From positions 5,160,626-5,224,625 of the forward strand of contig NZ_JAUSZJ010000002.1 of NCBI RefSeq assembly GCF_030817475.1: a stretch of DNA of 64,000 bases, read 5' to 3'. Each line of letters starts with the position of its first letter. The first letter of the stretch is position 1. Source of the DNA: Streptomyces sp. V2I9 (lineage in GTDB: Bacteria; Actinomycetota; Actinomycetes; Streptomycetales; Streptomycetaceae). Made by a program: the position numbers and the translations under genes. Below the pieces are notes generated by a model. That model ran no database searches and was not told where the DNA came from. It worked only from the letters and a program-made list of their open reading frames with translations. Shown piece by piece: positions 43,901 to 52,061 of the stretch.

Positions 43901-44907
43901 GAGGCCGTACGGCCGTCGACGCTCTGCGAGGAGTACGACAGCTCGATCTCGGGCTGTGGACCGCCCGGAACTTCCGGGGCCTCCACCGGGTAGGACCAGG
44001 CGAAGCCCCCGGAGGAGCTGCCCGCCATCCAGGAGCCGGTCGGAGACAGCGACGTGGCCTCATGGCTGCCACCGGGGCCCGAGGCGGCGGCGGAGGCCGC
44101 CAGCACCATGGGCGCCGCAGTGTGAGCGGCCTTCGCCTGGGTAAGGTCGACCGTGGCGCTGACGGTTTGCTCGGAGGCGTCGTTGGAGCCGCCCAGTTCG
44201 GTCCGGGTACGGCACTCGGACTTCTCCGGCGTGGTCAGCGCACAGGCGGGAAGCCGTACGAGCCGGAGGCGTGAGCCCCAGTCGCCGCCGTACGCATCCT
44301 TGATCGCCGTGTAATCCAGTTCGACCTCGACCGATCCTGACACCGCAGGGGCCGTTGCGGTCTTCGACGGGGCGGTGGTGAACAGGAGTCCCTCGACGCC
44401 CGCCTTGCGGGCGGTGGCACGGTCCTTGATCTCGATCTCGGCGGCCATGCCCACCGACGCCGGTGCTTCTGTCACAGCGGCAGTGGTGCGGGACTCGGAC
44501 GCTTGCTTCGTGGAGACCTGCCGGAGTTTTACGGGCAGCTTGTCGAGGGCCGGGGTGTTCGACCCGAGCGAGCCCCCGGGCGCGGCGCGAAGCGAGCCGC
44601 GAGCGGCCGGAGAGCCGGCCGCACCGTTCCGGGGCGTCACCTGGACGGTGAAGTCGCCCACGGGCAGCTTGTCGGCGGAGGGTATCCAGTTCTTGGCGGC
44701 GTCGTTTTTGACGGGCCGCCGCTCAGCGGTGAAATCACGGCCCGGAACGGAGCGTTCCCGCTCCAGGTCGGCCAGCCGGGCCTTACCTGTGCCTGCCGCG
44801 GCGGGGTCGTTGGGGACGAACGTAACCAGCATCACCAGAGCGGTGACCAGAGAAACGGATCTGTGCCAGTGCCCCAAATAGCGCAAATGTTGCAGTAGTT
44901 CCTGCAC
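37990..44907 (-). CDS. RHS/YD-repeat polymorphic toxin with PT-HINT and deaminase-like tip
   Basis: 2305 residues from GTG 44907 (AAGGAAG upstream). Signal peptide (~1-38, VSLVTALVMLVTFVPN), an N-terminal SpvB/TcdB-like beta-rich region, and YD repeats across roughly residues 900-1830 (for example RYTYDDAGNVTRIKDTPG). The RHS core boundary is DYDPATGRFLSVDPMVDYG near 1836. Then comes a Lys/Arg/Ala-rich coiled region (~1870-2000). A PT-HINT domain (~2030-2172) runs from SFTAATLVVMADGSKKPI to TDGHPFWVP and ends VLVHNTGG, an intein-like self-cleaving module. The last ~130 residues carry HTEHRF (~2220) and PPCSRCKGAM (~2264), the H-x-E and P-C-x-x-C zinc motifs of the deaminase superfamily. Inferred: the tip is released by HINT and edits nucleic acid or free bases in rivals. 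Imm10-like immunity follows directly. Confidence 0.9.
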   Translation of the reverse strand: MQELLQHLRYLGHWHRSVSLVTALVMLVTFVPNDPAAAGTGKARLADLERERSVPGRDFTAERRPVKNDAAKNWIPSADKLPVGDFTVQVTPRNGAAGSPAARGSLRAAPGGSLGSNTPALDKLPVKLRQVSTKQASESRTTAAVTEAPASVGMAAEIEIKDRATARKAGVEGLLFTTAPSKTATAPAVSGSVEVELDYTAIKDAYGGDWGSRLRLVRLPACALTTPEKSECRTRTELGGSNDASEQTVSATVDLTQAKAAHTAAPMVLAASAAASGPGGSHEATSLSPTGSWMAGSSSGGFAWSYPVEAPEVPGGPQPEIELSYSSQSVDGRTASTNSQSSWIAEGWDYEPGFIERRFRSCADDKGKVDDKAPNNSGETADLCWGSDHVVMSLGGSSTELVKNDGAENGKEEWRPADDDGSRLERKTGADNGAKDGEYWILTGTDGVRYHFGLNKLPGATTQRTNSALTVPVFGNHPDEPCHASTFAASDCAQAYRWNLDYVTDPLGDAMTLWWDKEENYYGQHMKADQQISYTRAAHLSRIDYGQRASDLFGRLPAGRVDFTTAERCIPSSGFDCAVSKRTPANAKYWPDTPLDQECASGAKCTDKYAPTFWSTKRLVKISTQVLTGSALTDVDSWELEQKFPPTGDGSSPALWLESITRTGHGAGSSAAMPKVTFAGTQMDNRVDGIEGLPPYSRLRIHAIDTETGGRIGVTYSPRECKALEPRKMPASPETNTLRCYPQYWMPKGALKPVEDWFHKYVVTEVREDDLVTDAPDKVTSYEYLGSPAWAYDDGEFTENKQRTWSQYRGYERVRTRLGSGTDVKQLTEDRYFRGMHGDKLPTGTRTAAVEDSRGGSAPDLGHLQGQPREHIEYASDGGPVDSSVLTTAWAVRTATRARPGTTALEAWMARPQTVSTRERVKGETWRTSTETTTYDVYGLPSQVDETTPGGKRRCAVTSYARNTGLHLLEPVSRELTTLGACGTTGGKVVEDSRTLYDNLPFGGSPVKGLPTEVQELNAEGNGYITVDRTAYDIHGRETETWDAENRRTSVVNTPLTHARPVKTVTTDPLGHTETTEFDPVRGLPVKETDANDKSATMQYDPLGRLLKVWEIDRDPATKTPSATYDYTIRRDGPTIVTNRTLKDNGEYAVSYEIMDGLLRERQTQDEAVDGPGRIVNDTFYDSVGREWKSNDGYFHSAEPEPKLLEVGDNEVPSQNRTTFDGMGDPVAEITYHRGNEKFRTSTERDGDVATAIPPKGDTVTATFTDAEGRTERIREYTDTARTTWRDTVYEYDDFDNVVKITAPGGAATRFEYDGRGRQISLTDPDGGTTRLAYDDSDNVTSTTDPRGNTLVTTLDEGGRPTSLREGSDKGPKRIEWTYDTLLKGLPTSAIRFENGREYREEVTAYDSAYRVKATKTVIPAEETGLGGAYEYKYGYTPTGNLAFVQPPGVGGLVGETIVFRYNSDGLPISIGGTASYLNDVKYSAFGEVLRTDAGVAGRKVHGTYLYDEFTRRLTDASFDRSVSPGHIGATRYTYDDAGNVTRIKDTPGEAAPDSGKTDTQCFVYNQLRQMTSAWTATDDCQAPASKDTVGGPDAYWQTYAFDEAGNRTQLVEKDTAGDTAKDVTRTYTYGKPGVGGPNALAEIKSAGPGGERLNTFGYDDAGNTTTRQHNGATQTLEWNVEGELASVSQPVEGGGVKKTSYLYGADGDRLIRAAADGSKTLYLGEAELTVSPDGTTKTAERFYAHPDGSMTVRATGGGRQLVLSDHHGSSTTTVDLVAAGMGVTRRKMMPFGEQRGLQPSAWPGALGFVGGTVDADTGLTRLGARDYDPATGRFLSVDPMVDYGEPATINPYAYSNNAPATFSDPSGLFWPIVIVIGLRAGQIAARKAAQRRLAREALQRKLREQARKKAAAKKRAQEEAKKRAKAKAAREAARKRIAAQRAAAKKAAQKRAAEKRASQRRAAAQAKIRAQRAAAKREAAKRATARKAAARPKPSPRPRSQPRPRPKPSRAKKPSQSKGPTRQTNRCESNSFTAATLVVMADGSKKPISKVKTGEKVIATDPKTGRTTVQTVAATIIGKGDKKLVKVGLTEHGQANASTSLTATDGHPFWVPSVRAWLPAADLKYGTWLQTRSKTWAQVESVRRWNERTTVYNLTVTDTHTYYVLAGATPVLVHNTGGNGHMCDISVTSPDGKTKNISLESGDMTPEEASLGYPNNSAFTHTEHRFSRMAGASTGPKVSLPSDPFAGKFPLSAGDAVRMQGQLPPCSRCKGAMNRMVRELGVSVTYGWSGAKGSGSWTAGRRRR

Positions 44908-45099
44908 CGATCTTCCTTACCTTGCGTCACAGTTCACGCGAACGGGGTGACATTAGGTGGATGGTCAGGTTGACGGCAAGTCAAGAGGCAACCATGGACG
45001 GGGTCGTCGCTGGTCAACATTGTGCAAAGCTTCAGACGCCCCGGCGTGTACTGTTCGCCCGACATTGCAGTTGATCAGGAAGTCCTGGGGGCTTTACTC

Positions 45100-48000
45100 A
45101 TGCCACATATATCCACGGTGAGAAAGAGACCGGCGCGCCGTGCCGCCCGAATGATCCTTGCGACGGTGGTCGCGGGCAGTTCGCTGGGGCTGGCGCAGAT
45201 CGGCCCCGCCACCGCCTCCGCTGCGGAGGAGACTGGGCGAAGACCGGCTCACTCACCTCTGACCGCTGAGGAAAAGGCCTTCGCGGAAGCAAGGCTGACA
45301 GGGGAGCCGGTCGAGTTGACGGCCGAGCGCTCCAGTACCAGCGAAACGCACGCTCTGCCCAACGGAAATGTGCGCCGCACCCAGCACACCGTTCCGGTCC
45401 GGGTCAAGCGCGAGGGCGTCTGGACGCCGATCGACACCACGCTGGCCCGGGTCGCCGGGCGTATCGCGCCGAAGGCGGCCGCCGGGAGAGTGACCTTCTC
45501 CCCAGGCGGTAGCGCCCCCCTGGTCACGCTGACCGACCAGGGACGCGAACTCTCCCTGACCTGGCCGAAGCCGCTGCCGACCCCCGTGCTCGATGGATCC
45601 ACCGCGACCTACCCGGAGGTCCTGCCGGGCGTCGACCTCGCCATCGCCGCGAGCGTCGACGGCTTCAGCCAGGCCCTCATCGTCAAGACCGCCGAGGCCG
45701 CTGACAACCCGGAGCTCGCCCAGCTCGATTTCGGGCTGAAGGCGGACGGCCTCACCATGAAGCAGGACGCCGAAGCGGGTTCGCTCACCGCGGTGAATCC
45801 GGCCGGCCAGACGGTATTCGCCACCTCCACCGCCCGGATGTGGGACTCCTCCGGCGCGCAGGCCGCGGTCGCTCCCCGGACGGGAACCAGGAGCACGGCG
45901 AATGGCACCGCTCAGGCCGAGACCCCGACCGACCTGACGCCCGGCACGAACAGCAGCACCGTCGAGGTCGAGGTGTCCCCGGCGCGTTTGACCCTGAAGC
46001 CCGACCAAGCGCTGCTGGGCTCTCCGGAGACCACGTTCCCGGTCTACATCGACCCCCGGGTCACCGGCACGCGTCAGGCATGGACCATCGCCTACAAGCC
46101 GCACCCCAACGACAGTTACTGGAACGGAACCGGCTGGAGCGGCGGAACCACCAGCGAGGCGCGCGTCGGTTACGAATCCTCGACCAACGGCACAGCCCGC
46201 TCGTACTTCCGTGTCGATTCCAAGTTCCTGGCCGGTGTGAAGGTCGTGGACGCGCAGTTCCAGATCACCGAGACCCACAGCTGGTCCTGTACCCCCAAGC
46301 CGGTCGAGCTGTACCTGACCGGCGGCATCAGCTCCGCCACCACCTGGAACAAGCAGCCGGCCGAGTCCACCCGCCAGGACCGGCGTGACTACGCCCACGG
46401 CAACGAAGGAGTCGGGTGCCCCGACAAGGCCGTGGACTTCACGGCCAAGGACGCGGCGGTCAAGGCCGCGGCGGGCAAGTGGACGAACATCACCTTCGGG
46501 CTGCGGGCGCCCCAGAGCGCGGAGGACGCCAAGGACCCGTACAGCTGGAAGAAGTTCAAGCCGGACGCCAAGCTGATCGTCGAGTTCAACCGCCCGCCCA
46601 AGGCGGCCTGGGCACTGGACACCTCGCCCAGCACCAAGGTCGGTGCGAACGAATGCGGCAACGGCAGTACGTACGTGACCCTCGGCAACACTGACGTCAC
46701 CCTGACCGCCCAGGTCTGGGATCCGGACGGCGGTGACGTCAACGTGCAGTTTCACCTGTGGGCCACCGGCAAGCACGATGTGGCTCCGGGAATCATCTTC
46801 GACAAGAAGGTCCGCAAGACCGTCCTGGCGAAGGACCCCAAGGGTGTTCAGGCCAGGATCACCGTCCCCAAAACCCTGCTGGACCAGCACAAGGGCGCGA
46901 GCAACGGCCAGTTCTCCTGGAAAGCCCAGGTGGAGGACGTCGCCGACGCCGCTTTCGCCTCCGACTGGACGCCCACCAAGGGGGCCAGCGGTTGCCGCTT
47001 CGGGTTCGACCCCACCGCCCCATCCACCATGCCGACCGTGACCTCTGCGGACGGACTGTTCCCGGAGGGTGCCGAGGGCGCTCTCGCGCGTACCGAAGGC
47101 GAGTTCATTCTCGGAGCGGGCGGTGAGAAGGACATCGTGGAGTACCGGTGGGCCTTGGACCGCACGCCCCCGAACAACTCCGTGAAGCCCGCGACCGCCG
47201 GTGGAAGCGTGTCGGTCAAGGTGACTCCGCTGACCCCCGGCCCGCACACGTTGTACGTCCAGGCGTTCGACGCGGGCAAGAACGCCGGCCCGGTCCTTCC
47301 CTACAAGTTCTATGCGAAGAGCCCGGGGATCGTGGACAAGCCCGGCGACGTCAACGGCGACGGCATGCCCGACCTGTTCGCCGTCGACGGCGGGGGCAAG
47401 CTGAGGTTCTACCCCGGCACCGGCAATGGGCAGGTCGCGCCCATGCTGGCGCAGAACACCACGGCCGACTGGAGCGCTGCGCTGCTCACCCACCGGGGGG
47501 ACTGGACCGAGGACTACTACGAGGACCTGGTCACCCGGATGCCCGACGGCAAGCTCTGGCTCTACCCCAACGATGGGCTGGGGGAGTTCACCGACGACAC
47601 CCGGCAGGAGGTCTACTTCTTCGCGGACCCGGAGACCGACGTGTCCCTCGACCCCCGCACCATCAAGCAGATCGTGTCGATCGGGGACGTGTCTGCCGGT
47701 GAGGAGTCGTCGAACCCGGACTTCGTCGCGGTCATCGGCGACCAGCTCTGGTTCCTGCCGGGATACACCGGGGGCACGATGCAGCCGGGCTACCCGATCG
47801 GGTCCGCGGGCTGGAGCACCAGGCAGTTGGCCTCCCCGGGTGACGTCGACGGCGATGGCTTCGTCGATCTGGTCGTCCGTGACACCGCCAAACGGCGCGG
47901 TGTGGCTGTACCACGGACGGAGCAACGGCGACGGCGACGGCGACGGGGTTCCGGACGGCGGCACCGACCCGGCCTCGCTGGCCTCCGACGCCGACCGCAC

Positions 48001-48208
48001 CGCCTACGCCACCGGATGGACCGTCGCGGCCCGGCCTCTGATGACGGCTTCCGGTGACTCCGACGGCGACGGCGTTCCCGACCTGTGGACCACCACCGCC
48101 AACACCACGGCGGGTCTGGAGTTCATTCCGGGCCGCAGAAACGGCCTTGTCGGTGCGCCGGCCGTTGTCGGTACCGGCGGATGGCAGCCTATGAAGGCCA
48201 TCTCGTAA
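45100..48208 (+). pseudogene. Secreted DNRLRE-like/FG-GAP repeat protein, interrupted by a one-base frameshift
   Basis: Divergent from the RHS gene. ATG 45100; signal peptide MPHISTVRKRPARRAARMIL to ATASA. Middle region (~330-510) is DNRLRE-like (ARVGYESSTNGTARSYFRVD, SATTWNKQPAESTRQDRRDY), as found beside RHS proteins in Streptomyces; then an Ig-like part and C-terminal FG-GAP/VCBS repeats (DVNGDGMPDLFAVDGGGKL; DVDGDGFVDLVVRDTA). At 47890-47892 (AAA) one extra A shifts the frame into poly-Arg; with AA it continues NGAVWLYHGRSNGDGDGDGV and DSDGDGVPDLWTT to TAA 48208, about 1035 residues. Either a sequencing error or a recent mutation removing the last ~105 residues. Confidence 0.82.
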
Positions 48209-48237
48209 GCCGCATTCACCGAGGCGTCGTTCCTCGA

Positions 48238-48276
48238 CCGGCCCGGCCCGCGGATCCACGCTGTGGGCCGGGCCGG
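48238..48276 (+). terminator. Hairpin terminator after the FG-GAP protein gene
   Basis: CCGGCCCGGCCC / GGGCCGGGCCGG, 12-bp stem with a 15-nt loop, 30 bp after the stop. Confidence 0.7.
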
Positions 48277-48381
48277 GCCTCGCGCGTTGCCGGGTGGTGA
48301 GGCGGCGACACGATGGGTACGGCGGCCGTGCGGCCGGCGAGAGCAGGCGGGGGAGACGCCTGATGACCGGCCACGCCGGGA

Positions 48382-48855
48382 TCAGTGCTGGACCGGTCCG
48401 CCGACCGGCACCGGGTTCACGTGGCCGGAGGGCGGGAGGGTGTCCGCCAGGGCGAGGCCGACGTCCACCAGGGAGGACCGGCGCAGGCGGGCGACCTCGG
48501 GCAGCGGCGTCCACACGGACGCGGCGGTGTCGCCGTTCGGCTCGGGGCGGAGCGTGCCGCCGGTGACGCGTACGCGATAGAAGACGCCGACGTTCTGCAG
48601 CTCGGGCGCACCGTGCCTGCGGCGCTCACCCGCCGGGACCACTCGTGAGTCCACCCCGAGCAGGCGCTCCACCTCGGCCGACAGACCGGTCTCCTCGGCG
48701 ACCTCCCGCACCACCGTGTCGTACGGGTCCTCCGCGTGCTCGACCCCGCCGCCCGGAAGCGTCCAGACGCGGTCGCCGTCCGGGCCCACGGCCAGCGCGA
48801 GCAGGACGCGGCCGTCCTCGATGCACACCGCGTACGCGGCCAGTCGTCGGTCCAT
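48382..48855 (-). CDS. Nudix hydrolase
   Basis: 157 residues; ATG 48855. The Nudix box is complete: GGGVEHAEDPYDTVVREVAEETGL (pattern G-x5-E-x7-R-E-V-x-E-E-x-G), which binds the metal used to hydrolyse a nucleoside diphosphate linked to another moiety. MDRRLAAYAVCIEDGRVLLA at the N-terminus and WTPLPEVARLRRSSLVDVGL after the box are typical of small MutT-like enzymes. The substrate cannot be inferred. No operon partner. Confidence 0.92.
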   Translation of the reverse strand: MDRRLAAYAVCIEDGRVLLALAVGPDGDRVWTLPGGGVEHAEDPYDTVVREVAEETGLSAEVERLLGVDSRVVPAGERRRHGAPELQNVGVFYRVRVTGGTLRPEPNGDTAASVWTPLPEVARLRRSSLVDVGLALADTLPPSGHVNPVPVGGPVQH

Positions 48856-48867
48856 CCGGGGAGGCTA

Positions 48868-48921
48868 TCGGGCGGCAGGGCGGCAGGGCGGCAGGGCGGC
48901 AGGGCGGCAGGGCGGCAGGGG
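48868..48921. repeat. 9-bp tandem repeat (ggcggcagg, six copies)
   Basis: Perfect head-to-tail copies of ggcggcagg immediately upstream of the Nudix start codon, between it and the next gene. They would lie in the 5' leader of the Nudix mRNA, so copy-number change by slippage could alter expression. Confidence 0.8.
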
Positions 48922-48998
48922 CGGACGGACGGGCGGGCGGTCAGGCGGGCGGGTAATCGCTTTGACGGGGCGGGGACCGCCCCGAAGAGTGTCCTCCC

Positions 48999-49493
48999 AT
49001 GGAGAACCAGGACATCGAGGCGTCCGCGTACGAGGACGACGACCTGACGGGTGACGGCGGGCTGCCGCCCGAACAGGCCGATGCGCTGGCCGACCTCGTC
49101 GGGGACCTCGGCTCGCTGATGGTCTCGGTGAAGGTCGAGACGGACGGACCTGCGTGCGGTGCGGCCGAGCGCGTGGCCGGGCGTATCCGGAGCGGCGTCG
49201 GGGAGCCGGACTGCCGGGTCCAGGTGGCGGAGGGCGGCGAGGACGCAGTGGTGGGGCCGCTGCGGCGGGGGACCGGTGATCCGCTCGGCGCGCTGCGGGA
49301 GGCGATGACCGCCCTCGGGGGTACGTGGGGCGAAGCCGCCGCCGTGTCGCCTGGGGACGACCCGGTGTACTACGCGTACCGGGACACCGTGGCGGGCGAC
49401 GCGGACGGACCGGTGGGCGGGGTCGTACGGATACATCTGTGGGCCGCGACGGCGTGGTCGCTCGCCAGGTACGTCCGGGAGCAGGCGGATTGA
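48999..49493 (+). CDS. Hypothetical acidic protein
   Basis: 164 residues, ATG 48999. Strongly acidic N-terminus (MENQDIEASAYEDDDLTGDG) and an alpha/beta-looking body (GSLMVSVKVETDGPACGAAE, VVRIHLWAATAWSLARYVRE). No signal peptide, membrane helix or recognised motif. Normal Streptomyces codon bias supports it as a real gene. Followed after ~90 bp by the GNAT gene on the same strand. Confidence 0.65.
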   Translation: MENQDIEASAYEDDDLTGDGGLPPEQADALADLVGDLGSLMVSVKVETDGPACGAAERVAGRIRSGVGEPDCRVQVAEGGEDAVVGPLRRGTGDPLGALREAMTALGGTWGEAAAVSPGDDPVYYAYRDTVAGDADGPVGGVVRIHLWAATAWSLARYVREQAD

Positions 49494-49584
49494 CGCGGGG
49501 CGCGGGGTCGGCGGCTGCCGGACAGGAGCGGTCGGGTCGCGCCCGGTCGGGGCCCCTGATCGCTCAAGATCACCACCGTGCAGA

Positions 49585-50199
49585 ATGACCCGTATGTCGA
49601 TAACGAACACTCCGCAGGCAGCCACGCTCGACGATGCCCCGGAGATCAGCCGCACCCTGGCCCGTGCCTTCGCCGACGACCCGATGATGGACTGGTTCTT
49701 CCCCGGCGGAGCCTCGCGCGAGCCCGATCTGATCCGCTACTTCACCACGATCTTCACCCGGCAGTACGGCCGCCACGGGCTGTGCGAGCGCACCGCGTCG
49801 GCGGCCGCGTTCTGGGTGACGCCGGAGGGGCAGGAGAAGGCGGTCCCGGACGCGGAGACGATCGCGGAGCTGGAGGAGATCCTGGGCGACCGGGCGCCGC
49901 TGTTCCGGGAGGCGGTCGCGGCCGCCGCCGAGCACGGACCGAAGGAACCGCACTGGTACCTCGCGGTCGTCGGCGCGGACCCGGCCGCCCGGGGCCAGGG
50001 CCACGGGGCGACGCTGCTGCGGTCCGGACTGGCCAAGGCCGACGCGGCGGAGCTGCCGGTCTACCTGGAGTCCTCCAAGCCGGACAACCTCCCCTTCTAC
50101 GAGCACTTCGGCTTCACGGTGCTGGGCGAGGCGGCCCTGCCGGGCGGCGGCCCGGTGCTGTGGGTCATGCGACGCGAACCGGTGTCCGCCGGGCGGTAG
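49585..50199 (+). CDS. GNAT-family N-acetyltransferase
   Basis: 204 residues from ATG 49585 (ATG 49594 is an alternative). The acetyl-CoA site is WYLAVVGADPAARGQGHGATLL (motif A with the R/Q-G-x-G-x-A loop), and motif B is LPVYLESSKPDNLPFYEHFGF. The N-terminal ARAFADDPMMDWFFPG is common to a large actinobacterial GNAT group of unknown acceptor specificity. Cytosolic, monocistronic. From here to 50543 no gene is seen, although the stretch is GC-rich. Confidence 0.88.
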   Translation: MTRMSITNTPQAATLDDAPEISRTLARAFADDPMMDWFFPGGASREPDLIRYFTTIFTRQYGRHGLCERTASAAAFWVTPEGQEKAVPDAETIAELEEILGDRAPLFREAVAAAAEHGPKEPHWYLAVVGADPAARGQGHGATLLRSGLAKADAAELPVYLESSKPDNLPFYEHFGFTVLGEAALPGGGPVLWVMRREPVSAGR

Positions 50200-50542
50200 C
50201 GGGACGGCGGCGGGAGAGGCGCCGGGTTCACGTGCGCGCCCCGGGGCCCCTCCCGCGTCAACACCCGTACCCCGGCGCCCGCTTCTGCCCGCGCATCCGT
50301 CCGCGCCCGGTGCGGACGTGCCGCTCGACCATGCGAAAACCTTCGAGGTGGCGGCCAGGGGTCGGGCTGATGATGCCGCCGACCCGTGGACCGGGCGAGG
50401 TTCGCGCAGCGGTGTGACCAGGACCGGAGACCGAGGCGCGAAGGGCCTCGGGGCCGAGGTGCGGGGGCCTGCCGCTCCGTAGGGTTCCGGGACGAGCGGC
50501 CCCCGACCGAGCACCGGGGCCGCGCCCACCAGGAGGTTCCCG

Positions 50543-50959
50543 ATGCCGGCAGACGCCTCGGCCCATGTGCGTATCGCCCGCCCGTCCCGCGACCTTCGAG
50601 CGGCCGAACGCTTCTGGGTCGCCGGGCTCGGTCTCGCCGTCCAGTACCGCCACGACGCGGACGGCACCCCCGGCCGCCACTCCCTGCTCATGGTCGGCTG
50701 GCCCGACGCCGCCTGGCACCTGGAACTCGTCCACGACCCGGCGGGCCCCGTCGAACCGCGCCCGACGCCCGAAGACCTGCTCGTGGTCTACCTCGGCGAA
50801 GAGGTGCCGGACGCCCTGGTGCGGCGGCTCGAAGAGCACGGCGGCACACGGGTGCCCGCCCACAATCCTTACTGGGACACCTGGGGCGTCACCGTTCAGG
50901 ACCCGGACGGCTATCTGCTGGTGCTCTCCACCCGGACGTGGTCCTCGGCTGCTGACTGA
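50543..50959 (+). CDS. VOC-family (glyoxalase-like) protein
   Basis: 138 residues, ATG 50543 with AGGAGGTTCC upstream. Two beta-alpha-beta-beta-beta halves: VRIARPSRDLRAAERFWVAG opens the first, and WDTWGVTVQDPDGYLLVLST closes the second, with the metal-site Glu expected in WHLELVHD and in the last strand (here DPDGYLLVL, lacking the classic Glu). Family members include glyoxalases, dioxygenases and drug-binding proteins; no specific activity can be named. Confidence 0.88.
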   Translation: MPADASAHVRIARPSRDLRAAERFWVAGLGLAVQYRHDADGTPGRHSLLMVGWPDAAWHLELVHDPAGPVEPRPTPEDLLVVYLGEEVPDALVRRLEEHGGTRVPAHNPYWDTWGVTVQDPDGYLLVLSTRTWSSAAD

Positions 50960-51549
50960 GGGGTGCGGCGTTCCGCGACGGAACACAGCCCTTCGGCCGG
51001 ATCAAAGTCCGGAGGCCCGTCAACTGCCACTGAAGCTCCCGCCCTTCGGTGTTCGGCAACGTGTCCGTATCGAGGTCTCACCGCATACCGGAGCGGCGGA
51101 GACGTATCGCACTTGACGAGCTTGCCGCGCCCTCGATATCTGGCTGAATTTGTGAAGGTCATGTGGAAAGCGGGGCGGATCTGTGGCCGGTGGAGAGTGG
51201 CGTCGAGCGCGTCACGGAGTGTGCGTGACGGCAGTGCTGACCGCGAGGCTCCTCAGGGGGGAACCGGTAAGCGCATGAAGAAGCAGGGCTTCCTCGAAGA
51301 GGGCTCCCCGGAGGACGGGCCGTACGCGGATGGCAAGGCGTATTTCGCCAAGAAGGCAGGATTGGCCGAGAAGTGCGCTAGGTACCGTCTCCCGGGGATT
51401 ACGTTCGAGTGGTCGTGGTTGAGTAATCCGATCACAACCAGGAGTTCAAATCGGTCATTGCGTGAAAGCCGAGTATGTGTGAAACAGCCAACTCGATTTC
51501 AGCTTGTCGTTTAACGGGTTGGCGTCCAACGGCGCTTCCTGCCGGTATG
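50960..51549. other. Gene-poor, AT-richer stretch with at most one weak ORF
   Basis: No secure gene. The best candidate is ATG 51275 to 51514 (79 codons, MKKQGFLEEGSPEDGPYADG), whose first ~45 codons have plausible composition but whose end does not, and whose nearest GGGGG is too far upstream. The lower G+C and lack of coding bias suggest decayed foreign DNA at the left edge of the IS island. Confidence 0.5.
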
Positions 51550-52035
51550 TCAGTCCCACGCGTTGAAGAGGACTCCGCCCAATGCGGTGATGCCGTAGAA
51601 GCGGATCTCACTCCATTCGCCCTGCGTGAGCACTGAGGTGTCTACGTCGGAGAGCGGTGTGGCGAGTTGTTCGCTGCTCAGGACCGTGAAGCCTGCGTTG
51701 GCGAAGGCGTGGGCCCACGGCGGCGGCGCGAGGAAGCCCTCCCCGTATGAGTCCTGCCGTGCCTTGGCGAAGGCGACCCAGGGGTAGTGAGCGTGGCACA
51801 GGACGATGTTTTCGCCTTTGCGTCCGACGACCGTTGCGGTGTGGAAGGTCCGGGGGTATGCCCGTTCCTTCACCTCACCTACTTCGCCTCCAGCGAGGCG
51901 GGCAGCGGCATATAGAGCGGCGCGGAATGCCGACAGGTCAGTCTCGGGAAGAGGGCCGTCGTTCGGCCGGTAGAAACCTGTCGCCCCTCGCGGCAGCGTG
52001 AAACCGCCCTTCCCCTCGTTGACCATGCCGCTCAT
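51550..52035 (-). CDS. Unknown protein next to an IS element
   Basis: 161 residues from ATG 52035 (or ATG 52026). Starts MSGMVNEGKGGFTLPRGATG; contains YPRTFHTATVVGRKGENIVLCHAHYPWVAFAK, strand-rich, and ends LGGVLFNAWD. No signal peptide or known motif; I do not recognise it. Its start lies only ~27 bp from the inferred left edge of the IS element, so any native promoter has been displaced and expression may depend on the IS. The reading frame extends into the IS upstream without a stop, which is coincidental. Confidence 0.5.
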   Translation of the reverse strand: MSGMVNEGKGGFTLPRGATGFYRPNDGPLPETDLSAFRAALYAAARLAGGEVGEVKERAYPRTFHTATVVGRKGENIVLCHAHYPWVAFAKARQDSYGEGFLAPPPWAHAFANAGFTVLSSEQLATPLSDVDTSVLTQGEWSEIRFYGITALGGVLFNAWD

Positions 52036-52061
52036 TCTGCCTGGTGCGAGGCACATCCAGT

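Noticed and set aside
41209..44274. 1021-codon open frame on the plus strand
   Set aside because: Antisense shadow of the RHS gene, whose minus-strand product has clear YD repeats, HINT and toxin domains.
51275..51514. 79-codon ORF MKKQGFLEEGSPEDGPYADG
   Set aside because: Poor ribosome binding site and loss of coding bias in the second half; mentioned only as a possible remnant.
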